Source: Trichomonas vaginalis G3 (Eukaryota > Parabasalia > Trichomonadida > Trichomonadidae). From it: a stretch of DNA of 64,000 nt. Location: NCBI RefSeq assembly GCF_026262505.1, contig NC_067204.1, positions 14,154,522 through 14,218,521 of the forward strand, read 5' to 3'. The notes below the pieces were generated by a model that searched no databases, was not told the DNA's origin, and saw only the letters and a list, made by a program, of their open reading frames with translations. A program made the position numbers and the translations under genes. Below are positions 43,133 through 53,616 of the stretch, one piece after another. Numbering within the stretch: the stretch's first letter is position 1; every line of letters begins with the position of its first letter.

Positions 43133-43331
43133 TATTATTTTAACTCCCTTTGAAAACCTCAATTTTCCATACAGAGGGGACGGGAATAGCATCCAATATT
43201 CCCTGAGAATGGTTGCGCATTCTCAGTTCCCTCTATATTTCGAACGAAGCTCTCATCGGTCTTTTTTTTTAATACTAAACGTTTTTTCCCCTGTCACTTT
43301 TAGCTAAAATTTGGGTTTGCCCATAAATTTT

Positions 43332-43673
43332 TAGCCCGTTTCTTCACAAAAATCGATGATTTCAGCCCGTTTCTCAGCAATGTATCACATATTTTCTAAA
43401 GCAAAATGCATACCCCCTTATGAAGAAACCAAAGCAACATTCATGAAATTTAAAAAATCCCGCCAAAAAGCGCGAAATGCCATTTTAGACTCCCAAAAAT
43501 TGAAAGGCAATTGTGACATGCTCACTGACATCGCAACCCCAGAAAAAAATTGAGAGGTCACTTCATTTCTACATAATGCAAGAAGCACTCGCGTGCGGTA
43601 CTAGTAGTGGGGAAGGTATTTTAAGCCATAGTGCAACCCCCATGAAAATTTAGCCAAGAAGACAGACCCAGTC
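43332..43673. other. Spacer with a short ORF remnant
   Basis: A frame of 65 codons at 43356-43553 starting at a non-ATG codon (sequence FMKFKKSRQKARNAILDSQK) is likely a decayed gene end. It is not recognised. A duplicated 'AGCCCGTTTCT' lies at the left. Confidence 0.35.
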
Positions 43674-45073
43674 ATGACCACGAATGATCAGGGTGAAGAA
43701 GGAACCATCGAACCCACAGACGATCAGAGAAGAATCAGGCTCACAATGCCCAGGAAATTTGTAAACAATTTGGACGTAGATGAGACACCACACACACTTG
43801 ATTCAGAAATGGAAGAAGAGCAGGAACTCAAAGATCTCGAAGAAAAGCTCAGAGAAAGACCTCTACCAATTGAACCAGAAGAAAAGCTCAGAGAAAGACC
43901 TCTACCAATTGAACCAGAAGAAGAGCAAGAAAGGACAGCATCGAGATTAGAAGCTTCATCAAAGCATATATTTCATCATTTAGCCCGAGAAAAGAAGGAA
44001 CTACTATCGCAGAATTTACAATTCTATGCTAAGAAGGAATCAATGCTAGAAGAAGTATACGGTGGTTACAGTGATGATGAACAAAGGAACTTGTACAGGG
44101 CGATCAATATGTTAGAAATACTAAGTTCATGTCAAAGGAGTCCAGAGAAAGAACAGATGGTCCTACAAATGATTCCACCGTCAGACAGAGAAGCAGTCTT
44201 CGATGCTTTCTATTACCAGATCGAGAAGAAGTTGGAAGATCTTGCAGAGGAGAACACACCAGCGTTAGTTGAATCAATGAAGATCAAATCTTTCAAAGCA
44301 GCAGCATCAAAGAGTTACGAAACAATTGATGAAGAAGGAACACTCGATTACGAAGAAACATTACACTCTCGCGAAGAAAAAGAAAGAATTGCTCACAATA
44401 CTATTAAGGGTCAGTTTCAGATCGACATGTTCACAAGAGAAGAATACAATGCTGCTTACTCATACGTGCGTTCAAGAGGTTTCAATTGGATGTACATCAT
44501 ATTAAGGTTCTTCACAGTGGAGATTTTTGACAATACACGTACCGCAATGAAGGAATACTTGGAACACGAACTCATTACAGTGATGATCAGACTTCTTCTC
44601 GATAACACTCCAGAAATTCAGAAGCTCTACAAGGATACATTTCATGATTTAAGTCAAGGAAAACATCTGGACACAAAGACCGAGAAGCATGTTACTGTCT
44701 CTATGTTGAAGATGGTGAAATAATAGAAGGTTTTCTCACGAAGATTGATCAGAACCATTACAAATTCGTTAACGCTGTATACGGAGATGAATTCACAACA
44801 GATTCCCTTGAAAATTTCCTAGAGAGGACACCTGTAAATGAAGAGTTATTCAGGTTACAAGAGGACTGCAGGGGTATTCTCAGACAAGCTCATGAAAACG
44901 CTTCAAGGTTCATGCTTGATCAGTTGAAGAAACACAAAACAATTGATGTTAATCAGATCTTTGAACAACACTACCAGCACATGTATGATGATTTCAGAAG
45001 AAAATATAGACATCAGTATCAAGAAATGATGGAAAGAAGATACAAAAAACATTCCAAGAAGGAACAAAAATAA
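43674..45073 (+). CDS. Unrecognised acidic, helical protein gene
   Basis: A 349-codon frame from the ATG at 43674 ends at 44723. Coding-like sequence continues in another frame to TAA at 45071 (EIIEGFLTKIDQNHYKFVN and ENFLERTPVNEELFRLQEDC), so the gene probably has one frame change or a sequence error near 44700. The N-terminus is acidic and holds a directly repeated 13-residue motif (EKLRERPLPIEPE twice, residues 62-87). The rest is predicted helical and ends in a basic tail (ERRYKKHSKKEQK). There is no membrane segment or known motif. It lies between a MULE and a hairpin array, and its GC content is higher than the flanks. Confidence 0.6.
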
Positions 45074-45558
45074 TTTAAGAATTTAAGAATAAACAATTTT
45101 AATTTTTTATTATCTTTTTAATTTTTTTAATTTAAATAATAATTTTGTTGCATGCTAAATAGTGTCAACGATAGAAATTGAGAGCCTATTAATCGTCGAG
45201 GAAGTACGATTATTTTTTGGGCGAAAAAGTATCTTAAAATATGATTATTAATATGTTTTTAAAATAAAAAATTTGAAAGTTAATTTGAGATTCTCATATA
45301 ATTTTTTGAATGAAAAAAATAAATATAGTCTATATGAGTTTTTGAATAATCACACTTGAGATATATCTAAAAAATAATTAAAAATAGAGTTTGAGAAGAC
45401 TTTTCAAGGTGTAATGAAAAGTGTGATATAGAAAATAATTATAGATATTTTAATTTTATATATTGTGCTAAGCATTATATTAAATTTTTAGGAAAAACAC
45501 TTTTCATAAGTATTCAATATTTGAAAATACGCTCCAAAAAAGAATAGATTCTTTTATA
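45074..45558. other. AT-rich spacer
   Basis: No gene or clear repeat. Very AT-rich. Confidence 0.5.
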
Positions 45559-46115
45559 TTTGCTTATATAAAAGGAAACTCTCTATCAGATGCGAATGCC
45601 TGAATTCAGCACCTCTGATAGAGAGTTTCCTCTTATATAAGCAAATCTTTTTCATTTGTTTTTGTTAATATAAAAACATCAAAATCTACCAATATGAGAA
45701 ATTAAACCCTGCGAGGCACCAGTCTAGAACTGGCACTTCGCAGGGTTGAATTTCTCTTGACAAAATACAATAATCAAATGCTCCAAAGTTTTCAAATTTT
45801 TATTAGGAATAGGAGCCTACAAAGCACTGATTATATATCAGTGCCTGGTAGGCTTCTATTCCTTCTCTAAATGGGAGAAACTTTGTTTGAATAAGATAAC
45901 ATGCGAACAAAGTTTCTCCCATTTAGAGTGGGATTTGGAGGGTGGGAGGTACATAGATAGACTATGTATCTCTCACCCTCCAATTCCCTCGGGAAAGTTC
46001 GAAAACTTTGGTGCAATCAGCAACGCTTGCACCAAAGTTTTTGCGTTTAATTGAAGGAATTGCTCTTTATGATATAGGGTGTCCAAAGGTGCGTTTAGCA
46101 CAGCGCTCTATATGA
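45559..46115. repeat. Second hairpin array, six to seven stem-loops
   Basis: Consecutive stems: 45559-45645 (GGAAACTCTCTATCAGA with TTTGCTTATATAA outer arm); about 45696-45755 (AAACCCTGCGA); about 45805-45865 (GGAATAGGAGCCTAC); 45870-45924 (ATGGGAGAAACTTTGTT); about 45928-45990 (GGAGGGTGGGAG); about 45993-46045 (AAAACTTTGGTGCAATC / GCACCAAAGTTTT); then a decayed GGAATTGCTCTTTATGATA arm. The last four match the 250-bp module of the third array in order. Confidence 0.88.
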
Positions 46116-46280
46116 GACTATTAAAGGAGATATATGCTGATTATAAATATATAATAAAAAATATGAATATATGTATATGATGAGTATGTTGTATTTTGGC
46201 GCCATGCCGGGATATAAAATGAATTTTGAGACAAGAGGCGGTTTCGCGGGAAATTTTGGCGGGATTTTTTTCATTTTTTA

Positions 46281-46883
46281 ATGAATCATAAAGAAAACAT
46301 CCTCGCTCTTGCAAAAAAATGCAAAGACTGTAAAAAAATCTACGAGACATTGGTAAAATGCTTCGGTATGGATGCTCCTAGCTATTCCACTGTAACGTAT
46401 CATGTTAGGATGTATCACTTCATGAACAAAAAGGCGCCAATCATAAAAATTGACAAAAAATCGCCGGATCAAAGAAAAATCAAAGCAATTCTTCAAGCGC
46501 TAGATGAAGACCCAAGAGCATCACTCAGAAGGATAGAGGAGATGACAAAGATACCACGTACAACAGTCAGTTATTATCTGCACAATTATTTGAACTACAA
46601 ACTAGCGTATACACGTTGGGTTCCGCACAACCTTAATTCAGTTCAAAAAAAATCTAGAGTCCAATCTTCGAAAGAGCTCCTCTCTATATTGGGTGCGTAT
46701 CAATCCAAGAAGTTTCGCTTTTTAGTAACAGGGGACGAATCTTGGTTTCAATATGCAACAGGAGCCAAAATCATGTGGATCCCGAAGGATGAAAATCCGC
46801 AAACATTCCCGAAGAAAAAAATTGACACACCAATGATGATGTTGTCGGTTTTTTGGGGCGTGAATGGCATCATCATATTTTAA
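46281..46883 (+). pseudogene. Mariner-family transposase, truncated
   Basis: The 200-residue frame has the N-terminal helix-turn-helix region (residues 1-110) and the first catalytic Asp in VTGDESWF near 150-157, then MWIPKDENPQ and MLSVFWGVNGIIIF. Full mariner transposases are about 340 residues; the second and third catalytic residues are absent because the sequence is unrelated after 46883. T. vaginalis carries Tvmar-type mariners. The DNA from about 46195 is GC-richer and may be the element's 5' part, but no inverted terminal repeat was recognised. Confidence 0.85.
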
Positions 46884-47280
46884 AAACTTTTTTGCAATAT
46901 GATGTTATTGCAACAATTTTTTTTCTTTTCTACTTCCAATTAGCACCTTAAAAACATTAGACACAATCACTGGCTCATATGCTCCTATTCTGAATCTAAC
47001 ACTATGTAAATTTATACAATTTCTCCACAAATCTTACATTCATTTTAATTTCAACGACCATTATTACCACAAAGAATCTTACCTTCCCCTACAAAATCTA
47101 ACTATCTATCAATTTAAAAAATGTTACAAAATATTAAATGATTTTTTTCTATACGTAATTTAAAGTTCTTAAACTCTCAGCATCAGAATATCCTTACAGA
47201 GCTTTGCTATATATCGTATTACTTTATGAATAAAAAAATTATTTAAATTATAATAAAATGTTTATTCGTATTTTTACTTT
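46884..47280. other. AT-rich spacer
   Basis: No gene or repeat recognised. Confidence 0.45.
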
Positions 47281-47284
47281 ATTT

Positions 47285-48217
47285 TTAGTTACGAGGCTGT
47301 ATTTCGAACTCAGGTTTTGGGTTTAAGTCCTTTGTCCATTTAGGACCCTGGTCACAAATTGATTTTGGAGTAGGTTTTCCACCGAAAAGATCTTTAAGAG
47401 CTGTATGAACCCATACTGTGTTGTATTCTTCTATTGCGTGAGGTAAAAATTCTCTTATTTCGATAAAATCTGGGCGAGCCGAAAAGATTGTTTGCCAAAA
47501 ACGTTCTATTTTACCATTTAACTGTGGTGTGTAAGGTTCTGTCCGATGGTGTTGAATGCCATTTACTTGAAGAACGTTTTTGAAGTCCTTTCCTGTAAAT
47601 TCGCAACCATTATCTGTCAAAAGTTCGTATGGAATAATTTTGATAGAGTCGATAGCATTTTGTAAAGCTTTTGAAGTTGATTTCATTGTTTTATCGGGAA
47701 GAATTTCGTAATAAATACAAAAACGAGATCTGTCATCGATAAAGGCAATTAAATGATAAGTATGCTTGGTACCATTTGTCTCTTCTTTGAAGCTTTTTAA
47801 ATCAGTATGCCATTGCTGATTTACGTATTGGGAAACATACTGATTTGGATGTTCATCAATTTTTTCTGGATCTCGCCGAAATTTGAAAAGATTCTCTTTT
47901 TCGTATAATTTAAGCATATCGTGAAATGAAACTGTGTCATCATGTATGTAACTCTCTAAAACTTTTTATAACCTAGATTGTACTTAGCTTTTATTTCGTG
48001 AATGGTTGGGAACAAATCTGTTCTAAGAGGAGTTTCTGGTCTTCCGAGCTTTTTTGGATTTAAACCAAGTTCTTGCCATTTTAATAATAATTTTTTTTCT
48101 ACCTATGTGCAAATCTTTTGCAACTTGGTCTGCTGTCTTTTTGCCAATAGAATATTCAAGATATGCCGTAATATAAATCTGATTTTCATTTGGCAGATCC
48201 ACTTCTTGTCTTTCCAT
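47285..48217 (-). pseudogene. rve-type integrase of the second virus-like element
   Basis: The minus-strand frame from 47917 shows a D-D-E integrase core: QQWHTDLKSF, LLTDNGCEF and YTPQLNGKIERFW. The upstream minus-strand stretch 48023-48217 looks like an N-terminal helix-turn-helix (ADQVAKDLHIGRKKII). Related in type to Ginger/Polinton integrases and clearly distinct from the integrase at 56524-57483. Broken, one or two breaks. Confidence 0.8.
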
Positions 48218-48369
48218 TCTTTTGAATCAATTTATACAAATAAACTTATAAAACACAAAATTATTATTTTATAATATAATTCTTAGATAATACATCCGAT
48301 ATGTAAAGTGTCAAAAATGAATTGAACCGAATTTTCATGCATTACATAATAATAAAAATTTAATTAAAT

Positions 48370-49203
48370 ATGTTTGATGACGATTATTTTGAACCAGAAT
48401 TAAATTCTGATGAACAATATGATTGTTATATTGATAACTGTATTCAGGAAAGTTTAAATAGAAATAGAAATGGTTTAGAAAGAGAAATATTGCAAAAGAT
48501 ACCAAGAACAGATTCATACTATAATGCAATAACAGCGGCAATTGGAAAACAATTTAAAGGAAAAACATTGGCAATAATTAAAGAAATAATTAAAATATCA
48601 CAAAATGACCCATATTGTCATTTGTTAATTTATATTAATCGTTCAGGCACTCCTTCGGATTCAACTTTTGAATCATTAAAGAATTTAATTAATGTTCCAA
48701 TTGTTTATAAATCACATGAAGAAGCTGAAGCCTTTATTCATGAAGTTTTATTATTTAAAGAATTGTATAATCTAGTGAAAAAAGAACATTTAGAAAATCG
48801 AATAGTTGATAAACAAACTATGGAAATGTTTGAAACATTACAGATTTCCGACTATTCTAAACATTTCTTACATACACTCATATTTCTTGATGATGCTGTC
48901 AAATCGTCTTTAATTGAAAAACCAAATTCTAAATTCAATAAATGGCTTACATAATGCCGTCATATACAATGTAGTTTCTTCTTAGCAGTTCAATTCTTTA
49001 AAGCATTAAGTACGAATATTAAATCAAACTTGTCAACATTATTTATATTTTCAGGTTTTAGCAGACAACAATTGAATGTGATGTTATATCAAGTAAATTT
49101 ACCAATGACTATTAATGAGCTATATTATCAATATCAACAATTAGGTGAACACGGAAAATTAGTTGTCGATCTTGTAAAAGGTGATGTCAAGTTTGTACAA
49201 TAA
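48370..49203 (+). pseudogene. A32-like (FtsK/HerA) packaging ATPase
   Basis: The plus strand has a Walker A (GKQFKGKT near residue 57), a beta strand followed by a VPIVYKSHEEAEAFI segment and a Walker B (LIFLDDA near 179). The later VQFFKALSTNIKSNLSTLF sequence resembles the sensor region of poxvirus A32-type DNA-packaging ATPases. Such enzymes pump DNA into capsids in Polintons, virophages and NCLDVs. Broken, about one break. Confidence 0.65.
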
Positions 49204-49238
49204 TATTAATTAATTTTAATTTTTTTATTCTTTACAAA

Positions 49239-50732
49239 ATGACAACAGTTGATTCAAATGCATTAAGTGGATTAATTAATCCTGTAAAAGTTAGACCAGC
49301 AGCTGCTAATTCAGGGCATTCAAATTTTAGAATGAATTTCTCACCATTCGAACAAACTCAAATGAAACCTGGTCAATTACCTCTCAGTAGTAAGAAATAT
49401 GATCCAGCTCTACCAAACTATAATAGACAATTCAGATTTGGTCCTGGTGCTGATGATTTAGTTAATATTGCTGCAAGTCTTCATAAAGGTTTTGCTCGTG
49501 TTGATGATGCAATTACATTACCTGAAGCTCAAGCATATGCAGCACGTCATGGTAAAAACTGGCAAGCCCATGAACTTGATATTACTGGTCCAAATGGTAA
49601 ACCAGATGGTATTCCAGAAGTTTTCGTCACAGATTCAAAAGGTAATTTGAAAGTCATTAATGGTTGGAGATTAACGAATTCAGACTATGGTAAAAGAAGA
49701 GCTTATCACACGATGATACCAGATAAGAAACAAAGACAAGAAGATGGAAATTCATTCCAAGATTTCAAAGAGAAATACTTAACTGTTACTGATGATGATA
49801 CTGGTAATCCAGCTTATGCAAATCCGTTACCAGGTCGTTTAGGTGAAGCACTTCAGAATACAAAAGATGTTTCAGCAAAGAAATTCTTTAATGATGCAAT
49901 TTATAAAGCTACTTGTGATGCAAATAAAAGCTTAGTTGAAAAACTATTTGCAAGTTATGGATGGCAAAAGAACCCAAAGGATCCATCAGAAATTAAGAAA
50001 GCGAAAGCATTTAATAAAGCGAAGTCTAAATCTCAAGGTGGAAATCTAGCATATTTAGCTCTTGTTAAATTAGCTGTTTATAGATCATTAAATAGGGAAT
50101 ATGGTATGAACAGTTTCAAGATAGAGGCGCAAAATGAAATCGGAACAAGAGGTGGATCAAAGGATGAAGTTGCCGAAAAGGCTGAAAGAAGAAGGAAATC
50201 ATTTGAGAGTTCAAAGACATTTAAGAATGCTGCTCAGCAAGTTGTTATGAATCTTGTCAATAACTTTAGATCAGCAAATAGAGATCAAATTGTAAATGTT
50301 TGCATGGCTGCTCTTAACTATGCTGCTAAAGTCGTTGGTTCTAATCAGAAATTCTCATTTAATACAGGTGTTGATTTCATTGGACGTATTTCACAATATT
50401 ACATGCCAGGTGTTGTAAGTCCATCCGGCGTAGCTGTTCCACAACGTAAACGTGTCAAACAAGAACTTCCAATGCCCCCATCACCAGGGCAAATGAGTGT
50501 TCCAAGACAAATGGCTCCACTTCCTGCAAGACAAGCTGCACCACCACCACGACCAAGACAACAGTTTGAAGAAGTTCCATTAACAGCAGATGTTAACAAT
50601 TATAGAAATGGTGATGATGCTGATAGTTGGGATGAAGCAAGGGCAAGACAACTTGAAAATGAAGCTTTTAATGAAGATGATGAACCAGCTCCCCCATCAA
50701 ATATCCATCCACAAGCTTATTACGAGTATTAA
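49239..50732 (+). CDS. 497-residue protein of the second virus-like element, possibly structural
   Basis: An open frame. The N-terminal 100 residues contain a glycine/asparagine-rich stretch and the D-x-x-GP-NGKPDGIPEVFVTD motif (about 108-126), similar to short acidic Ca-binding-like loops. The middle (about 210-380) is helical, and the C-terminal 90 residues are Pro/Gln/Arg-rich and end with an acidic tail. Next to a packaging ATPase the likeliest role is a virion protein, but I do not recognise a capsid fold. The leader has TTTTTTTA 11 nt before the ATG, like the Maverick genes. Confidence 0.6.
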   Translation: MTTVDSNALSGLINPVKVRPAAANSGHSNFRMNFSPFEQTQMKPGQLPLSSKKYDPALPNYNRQFRFGPGADDLVNIAASLHKGFARVDDAITLPEAQAYAARHGKNWQAHELDITGPNGKPDGIPEVFVTDSKGNLKVINGWRLTNSDYGKRRAYHTMIPDKKQRQEDGNSFQDFKEKYLTVTDDDTGNPAYANPLPGRLGEALQNTKDVSAKKFFNDAIYKATCDANKSLVEKLFASYGWQKNPKDPSEIKKAKAFNKAKSKSQGGNLAYLALVKLAVYRSLNREYGMNSFKIEAQNEIGTRGGSKDEVAEKAERRRKSFESSKTFKNAAQQVVMNLVNNFRSANRDQIVNVCMAALNYAAKVVGSNQKFSFNTGVDFIGRISQYYMPGVVSPSGVAVPQRKRVKQELPMPPSPGQMSVPRQMAPLPARQAAPPPRPRQQFEEVPLTADVNNYRNGDDADSWDEARARQLENEAFNEDDEPAPPSNIHPQAYYEY

Positions 50733-50788
50733 AAACTTAATTAAATGATTTAATAATTATATTTTTTTAATCACAATCAAATAAAAAG

Positions 50789-51004
50789 ATGAGGTATAGA
50801 CCAACAACGAGTGCAAAAGGAGAAGTAACATTTGGATACAGTGTTAACCAGGACAAAAGTAAAATATTACAGAATGTTCAAGTTAATGTAAATTCACGTG
50901 ATACAGAAGAAACAATAAGAATTACCGAAAAAGTGACAAAACATCAAAAACAGGGAGGGGGTCTCAATTTTTATTACTTATATTATTTTACAATATTTAT
51001 ATAA
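50789..51004 (+). CDS. Small ORF after the 497-residue gene
   Basis: Starts RYRPTTSAKGEVTFGYSVNQ, with a Ser/Thr and charged-residue pattern for 55 residues, then a hydrophobic run that may not be original coding sequence. Not recognised. Confidence 0.4.
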   Translation: MRYRPTTSAKGEVTFGYSVNQDKSKILQNVQVNVNSRDTEETIRITEKVTKHQKQGGGLNFYYLYYFTIFI

Positions 51005-51214
51005 ATACTCTTTATAATATATTTTACTATAAAATTATACCTCAAATTCAAATATTTAAAATATTATTTACATAATTATCTCAAAATTATATTTTTATAT
51101 ATTATTTTTCATATGTATAAATCCTATAATCTATATCTATGCAAATCTCATCTAAAATTTTTTGAAACAAACCGCTACCATTTTATAATGGTCCATCTTA
51201 AATTCATCATAAAT

Positions 51215-52225
51215 TCTGGTACATGTTAGTACCAGAGTCTTCAAATCTCAAACACTCTGGTACCAACATGTACCAGACGCGAGTTTCCAATGCCCTCGTA
51301 CGATTTTCTATTAAGATCTTCTTGAATGAGAAGGTCTTCATAGAAACTCGTACGAGGGCTTCTCTTTTAAATACTCTGGTACCTGCTGGTATCGGAGTCG
51401 ACTTTACAGCCCTTTCCCCAATTTTGAAGCTGGGGAAAGTTTTCAAGCAATGAAAGGGAAGCTCTCGCTATGAGGTGAAAATCTAGAATTTTTACCTCAT
51501 AGCGAGTAATCCTTTGTTAATTGCTTGAAAACTTTCTTCAAATTATCAAAATTTCGAGGAAAGTTTCCTTGCTTCAAAGTAGAGATGGAGCCCTTTGAGC
51601 CACTGCATATAGGTCAGTGACTCAAAATACTCCATCTCTACTAGAAATCGCCAAAATTTGGGTCGCAATCTTTGAAATGCGACGCAAGTTTGGGCAATTT
51701 CGCGAGGGACTTGCTCCATTTGGTGCATAGATTCACACTCTATGCACCAGATGGAACAATTCTTTCGCTGACAGCGGGAAACTTTGTCTGAATAGTTTAA
51801 CATTCAGACAAAGTTTCCCGCTGTCAGAGAGGGAATGGAAGGGTAAGAGGTATATATTCATAATGTATACCTCTTACTCTTCCATTCCCTCAAGAAAGTT
51901 CAAAAACTTGGGTGCAATCAGAACTGATTGCACCCAAGTTTTTGAACTTTATATAAGGAATTGTTGGCTATGATGTACTGATCATGAATCAGTACATCAT
52001 AGCCAACAATTCCTTCGCAAACAGTGGGAAACTTTGTCTGAATAGTTTAACATTCAGACAAAATTTCCCGCTGTCAGGGAGGGAATTAGAGGGTGGGAGA
52101 TATATAGATAGACTATAAATCTCTCACCCTTTAATTCCCTCAAGAAAGTTCAAAAACTTGGGTGCAATCAGTTCTGATTGCACCCAAGTTTTTGAATTTT
52201 GTATAAGGAATTGTTGGCTATGATG
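51215..52225. repeat. Third hairpin array, about 16 stem-loops, with a 250-bp four-hairpin module
   Basis: Stems include CTGGTACATGTTRGTACC-type, CCCTCGTACGA..., TCGCTATGAGGT/ACCTCATAGCGA, AGTAGAGATGGAG/CTCCATCTCTACT and TGGTGCATAGA/TCTATGCACCA. From 51771 a module of four hairpins (AAACTTTGTCTG; GGGAATGGAAGGGTAAGAGG; AAAACTTGGGTGCAATC; GGAATTGTTGGCTATGATG) spans 250 bp and recurs at 52021, where the fourth hairpin breaks off at about 52224. Confidence 0.9.
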
Positions 52226-52680
52226 TGGATAGCCGCTGCCAGACCAAATGAATTAACCGTTGTGAATAACGTTTCTGAATCTTTATTTAAAAAGATAAAA
52301 TATCACGATTTTGGCTGCGTTAAAAATCAAAGAATTGATGTTTTTGTCAAAAATCTTTTAGAAGAAGTTGCACCCAATTACTTTATCGTATTAAAAACGA
52401 TTTACTTCAAACAGGTTTTATTCCTTCAATTAGAATTCGCGAGCCTCGATTGACAGATTATAAAACAAAATTGAAAAGAGAAGTTCAATCACGTTTATAC
52501 CAAGTATTAAATTTTGTTCAGAATCAAGAAGCCAATTTGAATCCATTAAGATTTTTATTGAAAATGCTGAAGAAAAACTTTCTCAAATAAATGAGAAGAT
52601 ACAAAATTCAATTACATATTTAAGATCGTTTGAAATTCCAAATGAATTGTTAGATACGTATATGTTAGAAATTAATGAAT
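52223..52680 (+). pseudogene. MULE transposase fragment
   Basis: Encodes AAARPNELTVVNNVSESLFK and more, collinear with the 42260-42600 part of the MULE transposase (TAAERDENLALTNNISESIN). Stops and frame changes accumulate at the right end. It starts exactly where the hairpin module breaks off and ends at the 25-A edge of Maverick B. Confidence 0.75.
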
Positions 52681-52706
52681 TAAAAAAAAAAAAAAAAAAA
52701 AAAAAA

Positions 52707-52797
52707 GGTAGTGGGGCTTCCAGGCACTTCGTGCCCTCTAGCCCCCGTCACTTTTCTGTCACTTTTCAGGAAAAAACATTTTTATTATATATATAAA
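52707..52797 (+). promoter_or_regulatory. Tip stem-loop and methyltransferase leader of Maverick B
   Basis: The tip is directly followed by the double TGTCACTTTTC leader, CAGG and ACATTTTTATTATAT before the ATG. It lacks the 120-170 bases of extra sequence found between tip and leader in Maverick A. Confidence 0.6.
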
Positions 52798-53616
52798 ATG
52801 AATTTTACAAAACCACCACTACCCTTCTTTGGAAATAAGAGTAGATGTAAAGATATTCTATTGAGAGAACTTAAGAAACTACCGAATGGTCTAACATTTG
52901 TAGATTTGTTCGGTGGAAGTTTCTATATATCTCATTTGTGCCATACCGTATTCCCAAACTCAAAGATTATATGCAATGACTTCGACAACTATATGAACCG
53001 TCTCAAACATATTCCAGACACAAACAAAATATTGAGTGAGTTGAAAGAAAAGATACCTATAGGTAAGATGGAACGTATACCATTAGATAAGAAAAATACT
53101 GTCAGAGAGGTTTTGAAAAAAGCAGAGTATATTGACTGGGATAGTATATCTTCTAGACTATTGTATAGTGGTTCTATAAGAGTTCATGACATTGAAACAC
53201 TTATGTCAAAAGTTTTATATCTTAACTATACAAATGTTTTCAAAGAGGACATAGAAAAATATATTGAGGGTATAGAGTTTGTGAGATGTCATTGGACAGA
53301 GTTGTATGAAAAATATAAAGACAAGGAAAATGTTTTCTTTATAGTGGACCCGCCGTTCTATAACACATGGGATTTTCAATACCAAGTAGACTGGACTTTG
53401 AGAGACTCTTTAGAAACTTTAGACGTTTTACATAACTGTCCATGCTTTTACTTTACATCCGATAAAAGTGGTTTGGAAACCGTTATGAGATGGTTAGAGG
53501 ACATACATGACTATGAGTTTAGATACGATAAGATAGAATATGAGAGAGGTCCTATAAACTGGAGAAAGTGTCATAACAAAGAAATTTTACTAGTAAGTAA
53601 ATGTGGTTTGAAATAG
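52798..53616 (+). CDS. Dam-like DNA N6-adenine methyltransferase, Maverick B
   Basis: 272 residues, whole, with PFFGNKSR, DLFGGS and VDPPF as in the other two copies and a few conservative differences (for example SISSRLLYSGSIRVH). The frame runs upstream through the terminal sequence, but the ATG at 52798 follows the conserved leader and is the start shared by all copies. Confidence 0.92.
   Translation: MNFTKPPLPFFGNKSRCKDILLRELKKLPNGLTFVDLFGGSFYISHLCHTVFPNSKIICNDFDNYMNRLKHIPDTNKILSELKEKIPIGKMERIPLDKKNTVREVLKKAEYIDWDSISSRLLYSGSIRVHDIETLMSKVLYLNYTNVFKEDIEKYIEGIEFVRCHWTELYEKYKDKENVFFIVDPPFYNTWDFQYQVDWTLRDSLETLDVLHNCPCFYFTSDKSGLETVMRWLEDIHDYEFRYDKIEYERGPINWRKCHNKEILLVSKCGLK

Larger units (their letters stand above)
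40371..43321. mobile_element. Mutator-like element with decayed transposase
   Basis: Direct 10-bp repeats CATAAATTTT flank the element (40361-40370 and 43322-43331), and TTTTAGCTAAAAGTGACA is inverted at both ends (near 40384 and 43291). Inside are a MULE transposase remnant on the plus strand, a subterminal hairpin (ACACCCATGAAGGGTGT) next to the palindrome ATTACCGATCGGTAAT near 40438-40455, and two copies of a roughly 69-bp unit with CGCTTCGCTCGCGGCTT near 40550-40650. Confidence 0.8.
47281..51004. mobile_element. Second virus-like element: integrase, packaging ATPase, two unknown proteins
   Basis: A cluster with a minus-strand integrase followed by plus-strand genes for an A32-like packaging ATPase, a 497-residue protein and a small protein. 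The combination of integrase and packaging ATPase is that of Polinton-like virus elements, but the genes are different from those of Mavericks A and B. Element ends were not identified. It is broken, about three or four breaks, although the 497-residue frame is open. It is flanked by hairpin arrays on both sides. Confidence 0.65.

Noticed and set aside
52711-52797. N-terminal extension of the Maverick B methyltransferase
   Set aside because: The extension covers the terminal stem-loop and leader and is not shared by the other copies; the ATG at 52798 is.
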